Below, one piece after another: positions 25,201-34,320 of a stretch of DNA of 64,000 nt. The notes beneath the pieces are model-generated. The model was not told the DNA's origin, did not search any database, and was given only the letters and a program-made list of their open reading frames with translations. The position numbers and the translations under genes are program-made. Position 1 is the stretch's first letter. Each line of letters opens with the position of its first letter. Where the stretch lies: positions 751,501 through 815,500 of the forward strand of contig JAQGDQ010000028.1 of NCBI GenBank assembly GCA_030141605.1. Direction: 5' to 3'. This stretch comes from Tubiluchus corallicola (lineage: Eukaryota; Priapulida; Priapulimorpha; Priapulimorphida; Tubiluchidae).

Positions 25201-28200
25201 TAGCTCATTTAGTAAAACCAGTGTCGCCACGAGGAGGCAGAACGTAGGAGTTTGTCTGGCAGAGGTGGTAGAGTTGCACAAGCCTCTTGGAGCCACTTTG
25301 TAGGTCACTGGGAGCTCATCCCCGAGTGGCCAGCTCCGGCAATACCAAGACCTTTAGACACCATAGATTCAACTGGTTATTGAATTATTGATGGATTATT
25401 TGTATTGAATTTTTTTCCTTTATTTTATAGTTGCTGGTTGGTGCAGTATTGTATCCATTCAATGTTGTGTCATCAGTTATGACTGTAACAAACTCCGGGT
25501 AAGTCATATTCCAAATGCGTTGACTTGAGCGCACTTATTTATTTGTATATGTGATTACTTTATTCCAAATAAAATCAAGCACATATCTCCAGATTAGGAC
25601 AGTTATTTGACATACAGGAAAAGACATAATAACACATATAACATAACATATAACGCAATAACATAACCTAATGTAACAGTATGCACATGTTTATTACAGA
25701 AAGTAGACAAAATATATTTTTCAGTAGAGACAAGTGACGAACAATACAGAAAATTTAATAAAAGAAATGGTTTATGATAGATATTATTCATACTATAGAA
25801 TACTAAACGTAAGACCAGCACATTTCTACAGGCAATAATGCACTAAAAACTCTTCAATATGTTTAATACTTTGATGTCTTGTCACTTTTTTGAAAATCGT
25901 TTAAGAACTCGTTGAGAGAGGAGATGCTAACAACTAATCTAGTAAAAAACTGAAAATGAGCACATTTCGTTTTAACTTGCCGTAGTCTTAACTTGTACAG
26001 TTTTAAGTTTTAAAATGTATTCAGAGACAAGCATGCACAGATGCAAGCTAATATGGCTTCATTGTTTCGCTTTCATTTTGAACGAAATAATGACATCATC
26101 CAGTTACTGTTAAATATAACACCTATCCTGCAAGGTGCTTGAGCAAACTCTCGTGCCGCCGCTGCAGTTACTGTCATCAACTCTGAACAATCCAAAACGA
26201 TAAACGAGATTATTAATACTGTTTTTTTTGGTTTTTGATGGATCTCATTGTTCGCTATGTCATGAAAAACAGTTACTGATGATAGTAAACTAATCTCCAA
26301 CTTGCCTAGTTAACCCTGCCAAAGTAACAGAATAATTATTTTAACAAGCTGAAACTCTATAAGCTAAGTATCCCACCTGGCGCGTACTATATGTTTGAAG
26401 AATTGTATGCTTATTTGAAAGTCAGCGTATATCTGCAAACAGTACTTACATATTTTGAAGTATCCTTTGGATTAAAGCTATGTAATCACTTTAAAGTTGT
26501 TGCAAATTGATCCAATTCCTAATTTTCACACAAACACAGTTAAACACAAATATACAACCAGCTAGAATAGGTTTTAATAGTGAAACTTCTGAGTGAACTG
26601 CAGACATTTTGTTACACATGGTTTCGTGTTGTCCACCATTTACATCATTTTCTTTAAATGTGCCAGCAGCAAGGTTCATTTGGCAATACATAAGAGTAAT
26701 TTAAATTTCTTTTCCATTTTTAAGCATTGCCTTTTATGTGTTTGTATTGCATCGTAATTTAACTATTTTAATGTTGCTCAGGGGTTGCTTTTCCTTTCAA
26801 TTTCATGGTTACCATAGTTGATATCATAAACAACAAACTAAACAAAAAACTACTTCATTAGCATTTATATGGCACAATGACATATTAACAAAGATGTTTC
26901 TGCAGCCTTCATCAGTTTGCACAAGTTGAAAGATAAATATGATGAAAATAAAAGTAAGAAAATTTGTTCCAAAATTTAATTATGATAACACCTACTTATA
27001 AATTACTATAAGTAATGCTACGAGTATTACAAGTAATTGTGTGACTGTTCAACAAATGATTAAAACACTAAGACCTAAACATACATTTATTAGACGTTTG
27101 CTCTGTTATTCCTGATCAATGTAAAGAGCATGTAGAGCAAATCCGGTTTTTTTCTTTTGTTGTTATCATTAAAAAAACATTTCTTTTCGATGACACCTAT
27201 AGTAATATATATTTATATTCGCCTTTGTTATTTACAAATCATGCACTCGTTTTAGTACAAGGTGATAGTTTCTTATGTTGTTTACAAATCTTTCTTTGTC
27301 CTTTAAAATTATGTCCATTTGCTTAGATTTGTGTTTTGTTTTTATTTATTGACAATTAATTATTATTATATTTGTTTTGTTTTCATTTTATTGTTTTTGT
27401 TTCCTGCAGACCTTTTGTCACTATTGTGTTTTGTTTTATTAAACCTGCCATTTGTACGAAAGAACAGGAGACAAGATGACCTTTTGGTCCCTCCTTATCC
27501 CACTCCATAATTACATTTATTTGATATTGAACTAACAATATTGCTGTAAGTAAGACTGGAGAAAATAAAGTGTTCTATGTTCTATGTTGTTAAATAACAT
27601 TCATGTGCAAGGGCTTTCTATGAGAAATTATATTGTTATTCCCTTGAGAAGTCATATGTATGTAAACGAAAGAGTTATTATCTCTAATGTGCTTAAAAAT
27701 GTGTGAAGTGCATTTTGTTTGCATGCATACGTCACGGCAGTTTGTTTTTTCTATATAAAGCTTCTTATAGTTATTACAGGAAATCTCATTCACAAATGCG
27801 TAACAAAACATCAACAAGATTTACACTAGCATGGCTATTTCATCCAAAATCTGAGGTTTGTCCTTGCACCTGAGGTTTGTCCTTGCACCAACAAATGTGT
27901 TTGGTATCAGGCTAGTGTAACGTCAGGTTGTTCCTGCAATATTTGTAAGAAGCTTTATATAGGCCAAACAAGAAGCATTACGCATTTATCATCGCATTAG
28001 ATATAGTAACTCTTTCATTTACATACATACGACTTCTTGTGGGAATAACAATATAATTTCTCATGGAAAGTCCTTGCACTTGAATGTTATTTAACAACCA
28101 GACAGTGGCAGCTGGTGTATAGGCACTGTGGAACTGCAGCACCCCCTATTTTCACTCGATATTATCGGTAACATTGAATATAGTCAGTTTTTTTAATTCT

Positions 28201-29821
28201 TTCTTTATACTTGTACATTATATAATCCTTTAGCTTAATGTCAGTTGCCATCTCCTAATTTATGAAAAAATCACAAAAATTCTAGTATTCACAGTTCCAG
28301 CGACACGGTGTTGTGCGCATGTGGTCGTGCGCACACGTCCGAGATAAGAAGCTGCACGCTAGGTAGAGAGAACTCTGTTGCTCATGCAGTGCCGACCCTG
28401 TTGTGAAAGTGTAAAGTAGTGTTTCTTTTTGACTAAATGTTCTTATATGTTTGTTTCGTTTTACACGGTATTAAAACAATGGCTAAAAATTTCCTGAAGC
28501 AGCATCGTCACTAATTTTAGCTACAAGTCACTACTGCAACCAGACTTGCTCTTAACTTTCTAGAGGCTCTATATATCAGGAAGAACAGAGTGAGAATTTA
28601 ATAAATGTATGCTTAGGTCATGTGTTTTATCATATGTTGCCTAGTTACCTTGTAATAATTTATGTGGATGTCATCACAGTTAATCTTTACAACGTCTTTT
28701 AAATTCATCATGTTTGTGTTTCATGAAACTGATGAAGATTGTTGAAACGAATGTCTTTGTCGATATATTATTACTGTACAGTGTAAAAGCTATTGAAGTA
28801 ATTTTTAGTTAGATATTTTCAAAGAAGATAAGGTTGAATCATTAGCACTCCATTAATTTTAATTGTTGATTTAGTCTAGCAGCAGGTAGTCCACCACATA
28901 TGCCTCATTATGATGGATGGAGAGATTGCTGGAAACAGCTCAGTAGAGAGGTGAGTGTGAAACATTTTTATTCTTATTTATTGGGCATTCGGATTACTGC
29001 ACAACATATATTTTCGATAAAGTTATAATTTAAATAAACAGGCACCGTGGGCCTGTCATTCATGTTTCTCAAAATCTCTAGTAAAAATTTTCTGTCATGC
29101 AACTAAAATTAAATTAAAGAAGAAGCGCTTTTACCAAGCTACAAAATTGTAACACCGGAATGGTGACCAAGTTTACGTATGGATGCATAAATTGAAGGAA
29201 AGTTTTCAGTTAACACCAATAGGTGGTACCTTTCTACTAGTTACAGTGTTTTTTAAAAAGTAATTTTCTTTGCCAAGGTGCAAGTCTTTCAAATCGGACA
29301 GCTATGCTTGCTTACATTCATACAGAGGGCTATTGACCATTTAGACTGGTTTGCAAATAAGTAAAGAAATATCACTTTGTTTCCTATAAAGATATGGCAG
29401 GTTTATTGATTAAAAAATAAAAAAATGCTGACATTAATAGCAAGTTTTTTAGTTTCACGGTTAGAAAACAGCCTGCTAAATGCTTTTAAAACCTTATTTT
29501 GGTGCAATAATTTCATATTTGATATTGTTGTCTTCTTTTGTATGTAATCATTTTCATTTTTTAACAAAACAACCATTTTTGAATAAAATGGAAGTACAGA
29601 AAGCTAGCGACTGGGACTCAGTACCAACAAATGCAAAGTACCTGTAATATTTTTATTTATGATACGTATAATGATTTATCTTCTATTCTTTTCAGCATGC
29701 ACTAAAGAGAGGGTCTAGCATGTTGTTTCGTTATTACACGGGTCCTGTTGTGTACCGCGGTACCATTCCCGTGCCAGCCGTGAGGGATGTGCTGACATCT
29801 AGTGGTGGAATTAAAGACTAA
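16265..29821 (+). CDS. MTCH2: Mitochondrial carrier homologue 2 (MTCH2-type), complete, ten exons
   Basis: MTCH2 is a degenerate SLC25-family protein of the mitochondrial outer membrane, described in mammals as a tBID receptor and an insertase for alpha-helical outer-membrane proteins. Coding exons: 16265-16387, 16597-16681, 17999-18105, 18622-18717, 20772-20881, 21132-21191, 22771-22894, 25431-25498, 28875-28950, 29696-29821. All borders are AG/GT and all phases join, giving about 324 residues against 303 in human. Carrier-repeat signatures are YPLSYCKVLVQ (residues 31-41), SQPFHVMSIR (about 152-161) and YPFNVVSSVM (about 243-252); GFFAGLVPRLFG and NSGLAAGSPP are also family-typical. The chosen ATG has A at -3 and G at +4. 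An in-frame ATG at 16199 would add 22 residues. AATAAA lies at 29938-29943. Confidence 0.95.
18106..18621. other. MTCH2 intron 3
   Basis: Holds the tRNA-like SINE head at 18311-18390 and a CT-rich tract at about 18411-18480. The rest is nondescript. Confidence 0.6.
18311..18390 (-). mobile_element. tRNA-derived SINE head (glycine-tRNA-like)
   Basis: On the minus strand a RNA polymerase III A-box-like TAGTTCAATGG (18370-18380) is followed about 32 nt later by a B-box-like GGTTTGACTCC (18327-18337), with a GCTTTCCACCCAGG anticodon-arm-like segment between. Extra bases after the T arm and no CCA argue against a functional tRNA. Confidence 0.6.
19242..19325 (+). mobile_element. hAT-like transposon terminus
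   Basis: Begins CAGTGGTGTAGCTAGGGG and runs through CCCCAGGTGGCACTTT and AAGTGCACTGAAAA. It matches, in inverted orientation, the sequence ending at 22273, so both are ends of one transposon family. Its own partner end and target duplication are uncertain. Confidence 0.5.
19763..19856. repeat. 47-bp tandem duplication
   Basis: Units 19763-19809 and 19810-19856, differing at one base (GGGTCA versus GGCTCA). It lies in MTCH2 intron 4. The near identity indicates a recent duplication. Confidence 0.9.
21192..22770. other. MTCH2 intron 6
   Basis: Occupied largely by the hAT-like MITE at 21688-22273. I see no additional gene. Confidence 0.5.
21688..22273. mobile_element. Possible non-autonomous hAT-like element
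   Basis: The left end CAGTGGCATAGCTAG and the right end, CAGTGACATATCTAA on the minus strand, form an imperfect terminal inverted repeat about 586 bp apart. The 8-bp flanks (GACAGCAC and GGCTATAC) do not match, so it is either old or two separate ends. Confidence 0.45.
23520..23531. repeat. Target-site duplication of the LINE, left copy
   Basis: ATAGATTCAACT, repeated exactly at 25363-25374 on the other side of the inserted element. Confidence 0.85.
23532..25362 (-). mobile_element. Non-LTR retrotransposon with both ends intact and an internal deletion
   Basis: The insertion is antisense to MTCH2 and is bounded by a perfect 12-bp target duplication. Its 3' end (low coordinates) is a (CAA)n tail preceded by a small hairpin. 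An open frame of about 430 codons (24900-23590) encodes reverse-transcriptase motifs SGVKQGCVLAP and MLFADDAALT, the thumb and C-terminal region (RRLRWLGHVSRMQDGRLP), and a terminal CCHC/CCHH-like finger (CVTCSRNCRSRIGLLSHSRRC). It has no ATG at its start, and the endonuclease and first half of the RT are missing: roughly 400 bp of GC-richer 5' leader (24930-25362) joins directly to mid-RT. The copy is therefore non-autonomous, but the uninterrupted frame suggests it is young. Confidence 0.9.
23590..24900 (-). pseudogene. Partial reverse-transcriptase ORF inside the LINE
   Basis: Continuous frame from just after an in-frame TGA (24901-24903) to TGA at 23590. RT domain part: IGCPPKLLRLITSFH, GCVLAPTLFG and the catalytic FADD. 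The C-terminal zinc-finger-like motif has Cys at CVTC and a His/Cys pair at HSRRC. It lacks an initiating ATG and the upstream apurinic endonuclease, so it is classed as a pseudogene. Its base composition is clearly more GC-rich than the surrounding intron. Confidence 0.85.
25363..25374. repeat. Target-site duplication of the LINE, right copy
   Basis: ATAGATTCAACT, identical to 23520-23531. Confidence 0.85.
26868..26924 (-). ncRNA. Hammerhead-ribozyme-like core (possibly decayed)
   Basis: The minus strand reads CTGATGA (26915-26909), a short stem II position, GAAA (26900-26897), then ACAT pairing with ATGT (stem III) and the triplet GTC (26881-26879). Flanks GTGCAA and TTGTGC can pair with G-U wobbles as stem I, with one A-A mismatch at its base. 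This is the order of a type I hammerhead, which is known from Penelope-like elements. Stem II (AGGCTGCA) is very weak, so activity is doubtful. Confidence 0.35.
27400..27586 (+). mobile_element. LINE/SINE 3' tail inside the left Penelope-like copy
   Basis: Ends GGAGAAAATAAAGTG followed by a repeated TTCTATG unit at about 27572-27585. It shares the AGAAAATAAA end with 12474-12504. The body was not recognised, so the left limit is approximate. Confidence 0.35.
27586..28101. repeat. Long imperfect inverted repeat (head-to-head GIY-YIG copies)
   Basis: Arms 27586-27782 and about 27940-28101 align in inverted orientation at roughly 75-80% by eye, sharing GTTGTTAAATAACATTCA, GAGAAATTATATTGTTATTC and TATATAAAGCTTCTTA. 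The copies face each other, with coding directions pointing outward from the centre. Confidence 0.8.
27850..27889. repeat. 19-bp tandem duplication
   Basis: TGAGGTTTGTCCTTGCACC occurs twice in direct succession, at the 5' edge of the right Penelope-like copy. Confidence 0.85.
28095..28102. repeat. 8-bp target-site duplication, left
   Basis: CAACCAGA, repeated exactly at 28537-28544 on the other side of the MITE. Confidence 0.8.
28103..28536. mobile_element. hAT-type MITE, 434 bp
   Basis: Starts CAGTGGCAGCTGG, ends TCACTACTG (short terminal inverted repeat CAGTRG), and is flanked by a perfect 8-bp duplication CAACCAGA, the target length of hAT transposons. No transposase frame. It inserted into the right Penelope-like copy and is therefore younger than that copy. 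Confidence 0.75.
28537..28544. repeat. 8-bp target-site duplication, right
   Basis: CAACCAGA, identical to 28095-28102. Confidence 0.8.
28715..28790 (+). ncRNA. Hammerhead-like core, right copy (more decayed)
   Basis: CTGATGA at 28729-28735 and GAAA at 28744-28747, in the same arrangement as the left copy. Stem III pairing (ACGA with TCGA) is imperfect and no clean cleavage triplet is apparent, so this copy is probably dead. Confidence 0.25.
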
Positions 29822-29937
29822 TTAAAACCAAGTTGATGTAGCAACATTCGAAACTTACTGTTCTGAACTGTAGTAGTTTGCAGTCCCGAATTGTATTTCT
29901 ACGCATGCTGAGAGTAGTGAAAAAAGTAGTGGTATTC

Positions 29938-29943
29938 AATAAA
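29938..29943 (+). terminator. Polyadenylation signal of the MTCH2-type gene
   Basis: AATAAA, 117 nt after the stop codon. Confidence 0.7.
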
Positions 29944-31716
29944 CAATTTTTGCATAAGTTGATTTCATGGTGATGAGGTCTGGTGGATAATGAAGCTGTT
30001 AAACGGTCACCTCAGAGTGCCAAATAAATTTGTTGCAGCACAAACTTTCAAGTTGCTTTAAAATCTTGGAAATAATCACCTTTCTAATGTAGCATTATGA
30101 TTCTTCAACAAATCGAAAAGCAAAATTTCCATTCAAATGATTAATGATGTTTGAATGAATTTGATTTGTTTAAGTTTTTTAACTGCAAATTGGATAATAC
30201 TTTTTTGTAACAATGAAAAGTTGTGTAGTCTGGATTTTAGTTAGTTTATGCAGTTGAAATTGAGGCACTGTGCACTTACATCACCAGGCAATGTGTAAAT
30301 AGAAAATGAAATAGCTATAGTGGTAATGCTCAAATGGTTTTAACTTGCAAAAGGTGGCACTGTATACAAACAATAATATTAATTTAATGAAAAATTTATG
30401 AGATGTATTAAATCATACAAGTAATTTAACTATTTTATTCTCCGCATAGTTCTTCTGAAAAGCCATACATTCCACAGTTTACAGTTTTTCACTCTCAAAT
30501 GTTCAGAATTTCCATTAAAAGTTTAAATAGGATTTTCGCTAAAAGATTCATGTGAAATTTTGTATCACCTACATACTACCTACAGAACTGAAAACTTGTA
30601 TTAACAATAACGATGTATAATAGTGAGCCAGTGACATTATAAATTTAAATTCAAATTTTACATAAGAATTCTCTTTTCCAGCCACATATACCTTTTAGAC
30701 AGGTAATGCTAAATAATATGTTTTATGGAAAGATTTTTAGGACATGCTTTAAAATTCGCACTTTTTAAAAAAAGTAAAATTAATAATCGATAGTGGCACT
30801 GTGTGCATAGTTTCTTTAAATTTTGATTTCATTGACTAAGAAACAACATTCACTCAGTTTTGTTTCTATCGTGCATCAACCTTGCAAAAACTTTTATTAG
30901 CCTCACTTCATTCTTTTCCCTCAAATATGCCCACAGTTTTTATGCGCGAATGGAAATCTTGAACACTTGATACAAAAAAGGTACAACTTCGAAAAACACG
31001 TATTTTTATATAGCATATTTGCAATATATAGAATTATGAAAGTTTTTAGCTTAGCTTCTCGCAGATATTATTATTTGTGAAATTAATTTTAGTTTTTGTA
31101 CTTTCTTGATTAGCAACAATAGTTATTGTTTAGAAAGTAAAAGTTTGTCTGATTTTATACAACATTGACTAAGACAGAAAAGGTATTGATCATATAAATT
31201 ATTGCTTTTTGGTGATGCAAAAGCAATAATTTTTATGATGCCCGAGCAGTCTGGAAGGTTTAAAACAAGTTGAATGATTTTTTGCCTATAGAACAAAGTT
31301 GAACTTTGCACTGTAGTTGCTGTACATTGTAAGAAGCTCCATTTATTGAGCATTTATGCATCATTTGGATATGTGAAATTTGGATAAATACCATTGCCTT
31401 TAGTTGTTAAACTGCATATCTAGCTTTAAAGTATTATTATTTATTCTTGAAAAATCAGTACTGTGTAATTAGAACTCTATCTTAGGTCCGCTCTTATTCA
31501 GTGTGGCAACTGACCACAAGCCTTGTTCGAGGTAATAAGTATCAAAAATCCATGCCAGATGTTTAAAGTGAAGTAGTGCGTGCATCATCTCTTATTTTTG
31601 CATTAAATCATGGACTGCCAGTCGTGAGTCATCGTTGATGTGATGTAAAATCATTACTGCTTTTTGTCTCTGACCCTGAGTTCTGATTTATCACTATAAT
31701 AAGGCAACATGAACAT
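29944..31716. other. Convergent intergenic region
   Basis: Separates the 3' ends of MTCH2 (plus) and CIAO1 (minus). AT-rich; no exon, transposon or RNA gene recognised. AATAAA on the minus strand at 31445-31440 is a reasonable CIAO1 polyadenylation signal. Confidence 0.5.
31440..31445 (-). terminator. Candidate polyadenylation signal of CIAO1
   Basis: TTTATT on the plus strand (AATAAA on the minus), about 270 nt downstream of the CIAO1 stop. Another AATAAA overlaps the stop codon itself, and others occur nearby. Confidence 0.4.
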
Positions 31717-32715
31717 TTATTCTAATAGCTCCCACAACTTGACCAGACAGTCATCTGAGGCAGAGGCGAGGAATCCAGGAATCTTAGGATTCCATTGTAT
31801 AGAATTCACATCATCATTATGTGCCCGAGGCTGCGAACAAATAATGTCATAGTTATCATTCAAGTCTTCGCTTTCATGGAATACACATATTTTATCATCC
31901 CCGCCGGCAGTGGCAATCATCCCTGTTAACTTACACCAGCTGACGTCAAATATTGTCCTATCATGATATCCGGTTAATGTACAAATGCACTTGCTAGAAT
32001 CCCACGATGTACAGGTGCGAATGCCATCTTGTTTCTCAGATGTCAGATCTTGCCATATTCGCACTGTCATGTCGGCACTGCAGGACGCCAGACGGGATCC
32101 GGTTGGGTCAAGAGATATTGCCCATACAGTGGAAGTGTGTCCTTCCAATGTGCTGAAACATGTCCAATCATCATCATCTTCTTTATAAAACTTTATCGTG
32201 TTATCGTAACTACAAGAAATCAAAATCGGATAATGAGGATGCCATAATACTTTTTTCACATCTTGAGTGTGTGTATGCAAAACGCTTGCACACTCATAAT
32301 CATCTTCATCGGTAACATCCCAAATCCACACGGTTTTATCCCTGCTGCAGGTTGCTAGGAGACGACCGGAGTCGGTTGTGCACCATGTCGCACACTTCAC
32401 CTCATTTTCATGTCCTTCCAGCGTAGCGTTGCACTCAAAAATACCGGTCCGCTTATCCCAGATACCAACCGTCCCATCGAAACTGGCTGTTGCAAGCAAG
32501 TTCCCACATTGTGACCAGGCAATGTGACGTATCGTACGTTCATGTGCATCTTTCAGAATTGTCTTGCACCTCCATTTCTCACCTTCTTGGGCCCAAATAC
32601 GAACGGTTTGGTCTCCTCCACAAGATGCAAGGCTAGTGCCGGAAGGATTCCACGCTACACACCAGACTCTTTCTGTATGCCCTTCTAAAGTGCAGAGTTC
32701 CTTCAATCTAGACAT
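31717..32715 (-). CDS. CIAO1: Probable cytosolic iron-sulphur protein assembly protein CIAO1
   Basis: CIAO1 (yeast Cia1) is the WD40 scaffold of the CIA targeting complex with CIAO2B and MMS19, which delivers Fe-S clusters to cytosolic and nuclear apoproteins. The coding region is one uninterrupted exon of 332 residues (human 339). Seven WD40 blades are visible: LEGHTERVWCVAW/VRIW (about 9-41), HERTIRHIAW/VGIW, LEGHENEVKCATW/VWIW, HTQDVKKVLW/IKFY, LEGHTSTVWAISL/VRIW, YHDRTIFDVSW/ICVF and HNDDVNSIQW/VKLW. The best family markers are LEGHENEVK, LLATCSRDK and HTQDVKKVLWHP. A splice-acceptor-like TTCTTTTAG ends at 32737, 21 nt before the ATG, suggesting a 5' UTR intron. An intronless coding region beside intron-rich genes could reflect an old retrocopy, but the frame is intact. 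Confidence 0.95.
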   Translation of the reverse strand: MSRLKELCTLEGHTERVWCVAWNPSGTSLASCGGDQTVRIWAQEGEKWRCKTILKDAHERTIRHIAWSQCGNLLATASFDGTVGIWDKRTGIFECNATLEGHENEVKCATWCTTDSGRLLATCSRDKTVWIWDVTDEDDYECASVLHTHTQDVKKVLWHPHYPILISCSYDNTIKFYKEDDDDWTCFSTLEGHTSTVWAISLDPTGSRLASCSADMTVRIWQDLTSEKQDGIRTCTSWDSSKCICTLTGYHDRTIFDVSWCKLTGMIATAGGDDKICVFHESEDLNDNYDIICSQPRAHNDDVNSIQWNPKIPGFLASASDDCLVKLWELLE

Positions 32716-33837
32716 AGATGCAGAAGTCCAGTATTCCTAAAAGAAGAATAAGCATTTTATTGTCTCTTACATGTGGCTACACATAAACACCTAGGCTCGT
32801 TACACCTGCTTCTGGAAATGTGATGTCTGGTAAAAGAATGTTCAGAATGCACTATTCAAGGCAAATATGTGAAATAAATGGCAACTAATACAAGGCTACC
32901 GTATACAACTGATCTAATGTTACAGAACCAAACGCATTTGCTATTGATGGACTATCAGTTCTAAATACATGTGTAAGAAGTCGCTTTCGACGAAAAGCTT
33001 CTCCAATGTGGTAGATCCTAGACAGTCTCTACTTGTTTGTTACTTTCAGTTTATTTTTGTTAATAACCTCTCGTTTATTTTGCTTTCTGTTGATTTTGTT
33101 GTCCTTATGCCTAGTGGCTTGTAAAAGAGGTAATCGTAATAGTAAGACAGCAAACCACTAACCGAAAACACAACATAAGCAAGATGCAGCAGGATATAAT
33201 TATACGTACAAGGCGCAGTATCACTGCATAATTTTCAGTTGCAAATTCATAATTATTAATTTTGCTGTAAAATAAATTAAATGCACGTATAATCACAACA
33301 AAATTAATTAAGTGATGCCGTCACTGATGCGCTACATCAGTGCCTTGAAATCTGCAGAGCAGTTAAGGCAAGGGGGTCACTGCATTCTGAAACATTATCA
33401 GCCTGGGATTATGCAAATCCCCAAGAGCTGGAATACTTTGGTACGTGGTGAAAGTCATCAAACGGTTTTGTTTGTCAATGAAGCCGCTTCATTTATCAAC
33501 GAAACGACTTCTTGGATCAATCAGAAATTGTTGTTTACATTCCAGTGATCACAGATAACAACATTACGTTGCTATGCAATGCTACGTTCATGGGCATTTT
33601 TAGACTGTTGCGGTTTTTTGGGTTATAACTCTGATTCAACCTAACTCCCGGTAGACCACACCAGAGCAAATTAAGCAATGACATAGACATTGTAATTGAC
33701 TGGCTAACCAAAAGGAGACCAATTACCTGGTACCACCGCAGCAACAAAATATGGACACGTTTTCGTGAATATTCAAGTGCACATAATAACTGTCGTTACT
33801 ATTTTGAAGTATCTTCACATATAAACTTTAACCTATT

Positions 33838-34320
33838 GACATCGTCATTGGTTTCCAGGCATCAGGCGTAAACATTAAACAGTTTTCATCGTCAGGCACA
33901 GGCATTAAGTAGTCGTCAAAATTAGGCACAGGCAGCTGTTAACATCTTTTGACAAAGATGTTAAACAGTTGTCATCGTTATAGGTGTTCAGGCACAGAAA
34001 TCAGGTAAGTGCCATCGATATTAAGCACAAACATCAGGCAAATGCCAGTGTCTTCAGGTATGGATATTACGTAAATGTCACCATCACTGGTCTTCATGCA
34101 GCCACAAACATCAGTCAAATAAAGCCAGTACCATCGAGTTTCAGGTTTCATATTCAGACATGAAGCAAATGTCATTATTTTGAGGAACCAACATAAAGTA
34201 ATTCTGTTATTGGGTTTTCAGGCATCACAGCAATTTTCATCATTTTTGGATACAGGCATTAAACATTTACCACCACCATTGGTGTTCAGACACAGATATG
34301 AAACAGTTGTAGTCTTCTCC
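33838..34320. repeat. Degenerate minisatellite
   Basis: About ten diverged units of roughly 30-45 bp built on TTCAGGCACAGGCATTAAAC followed by AGTT(G/T)TCATCATT. Motifs CAGGCA, CATCAG and TCATC recur throughout. The heavy divergence suggests an old array. Confidence 0.6.

Larger units (their letters stand above)
22895..25430. other. MTCH2 intron 7
   Basis: Contains the full LINE insertion at 23532-25362. Outside the element it is AT-rich and featureless. Confidence 0.6.
26830..27830 (-). mobile_element. Penelope-like element remnant, left copy
   Basis: The minus strand at about 27817-27590 encodes a GIY-YIG-like fragment (CNNYKKLYIEKT, then GNNNIISH) ending at NVI plus stop. Beyond the stop the copy is interrupted by about 460 bp ending in a retroelement tail, then resumes at about 27125 and ends near 26835 with a CTGATGA/GAAA hammerhead-like core. 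No reverse-transcriptase part is present. It is homologous over its length to the right copy at about 27845-28820. Confidence 0.55.
27845..28820 (+). mobile_element. Penelope-like element remnant, right copy (interrupted by a MITE)
   Basis: The plus strand from about 27855 reads CPCTNKCVWY and CNICKKLYIGQT, a Cys-rich GIY-YIG endonuclease start with YIGQT, then decays and ends at LNVI plus stop near 28094. A 434-bp hAT MITE (28103-28536) is inserted next to the stop. The element resumes at about 28560 and ends with the hammerhead-like core at 28729-28747. Confidence 0.55.
25499..28874. other. MTCH2 intron 8
   Basis: A 3.4-kb intron holding the palindromic Penelope-like pair (about 26830-28820), a hAT MITE inside the right copy and a LINE/SINE tail inside the left copy. 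Positions 25560-26800 are AT-rich with no recognised element. Confidence 0.55.

Noticed and set aside
31985-32247. Plus-strand frames opposite CIAO1
   Set aside because: Antisense shadows of the CIAO1 coding sequence.
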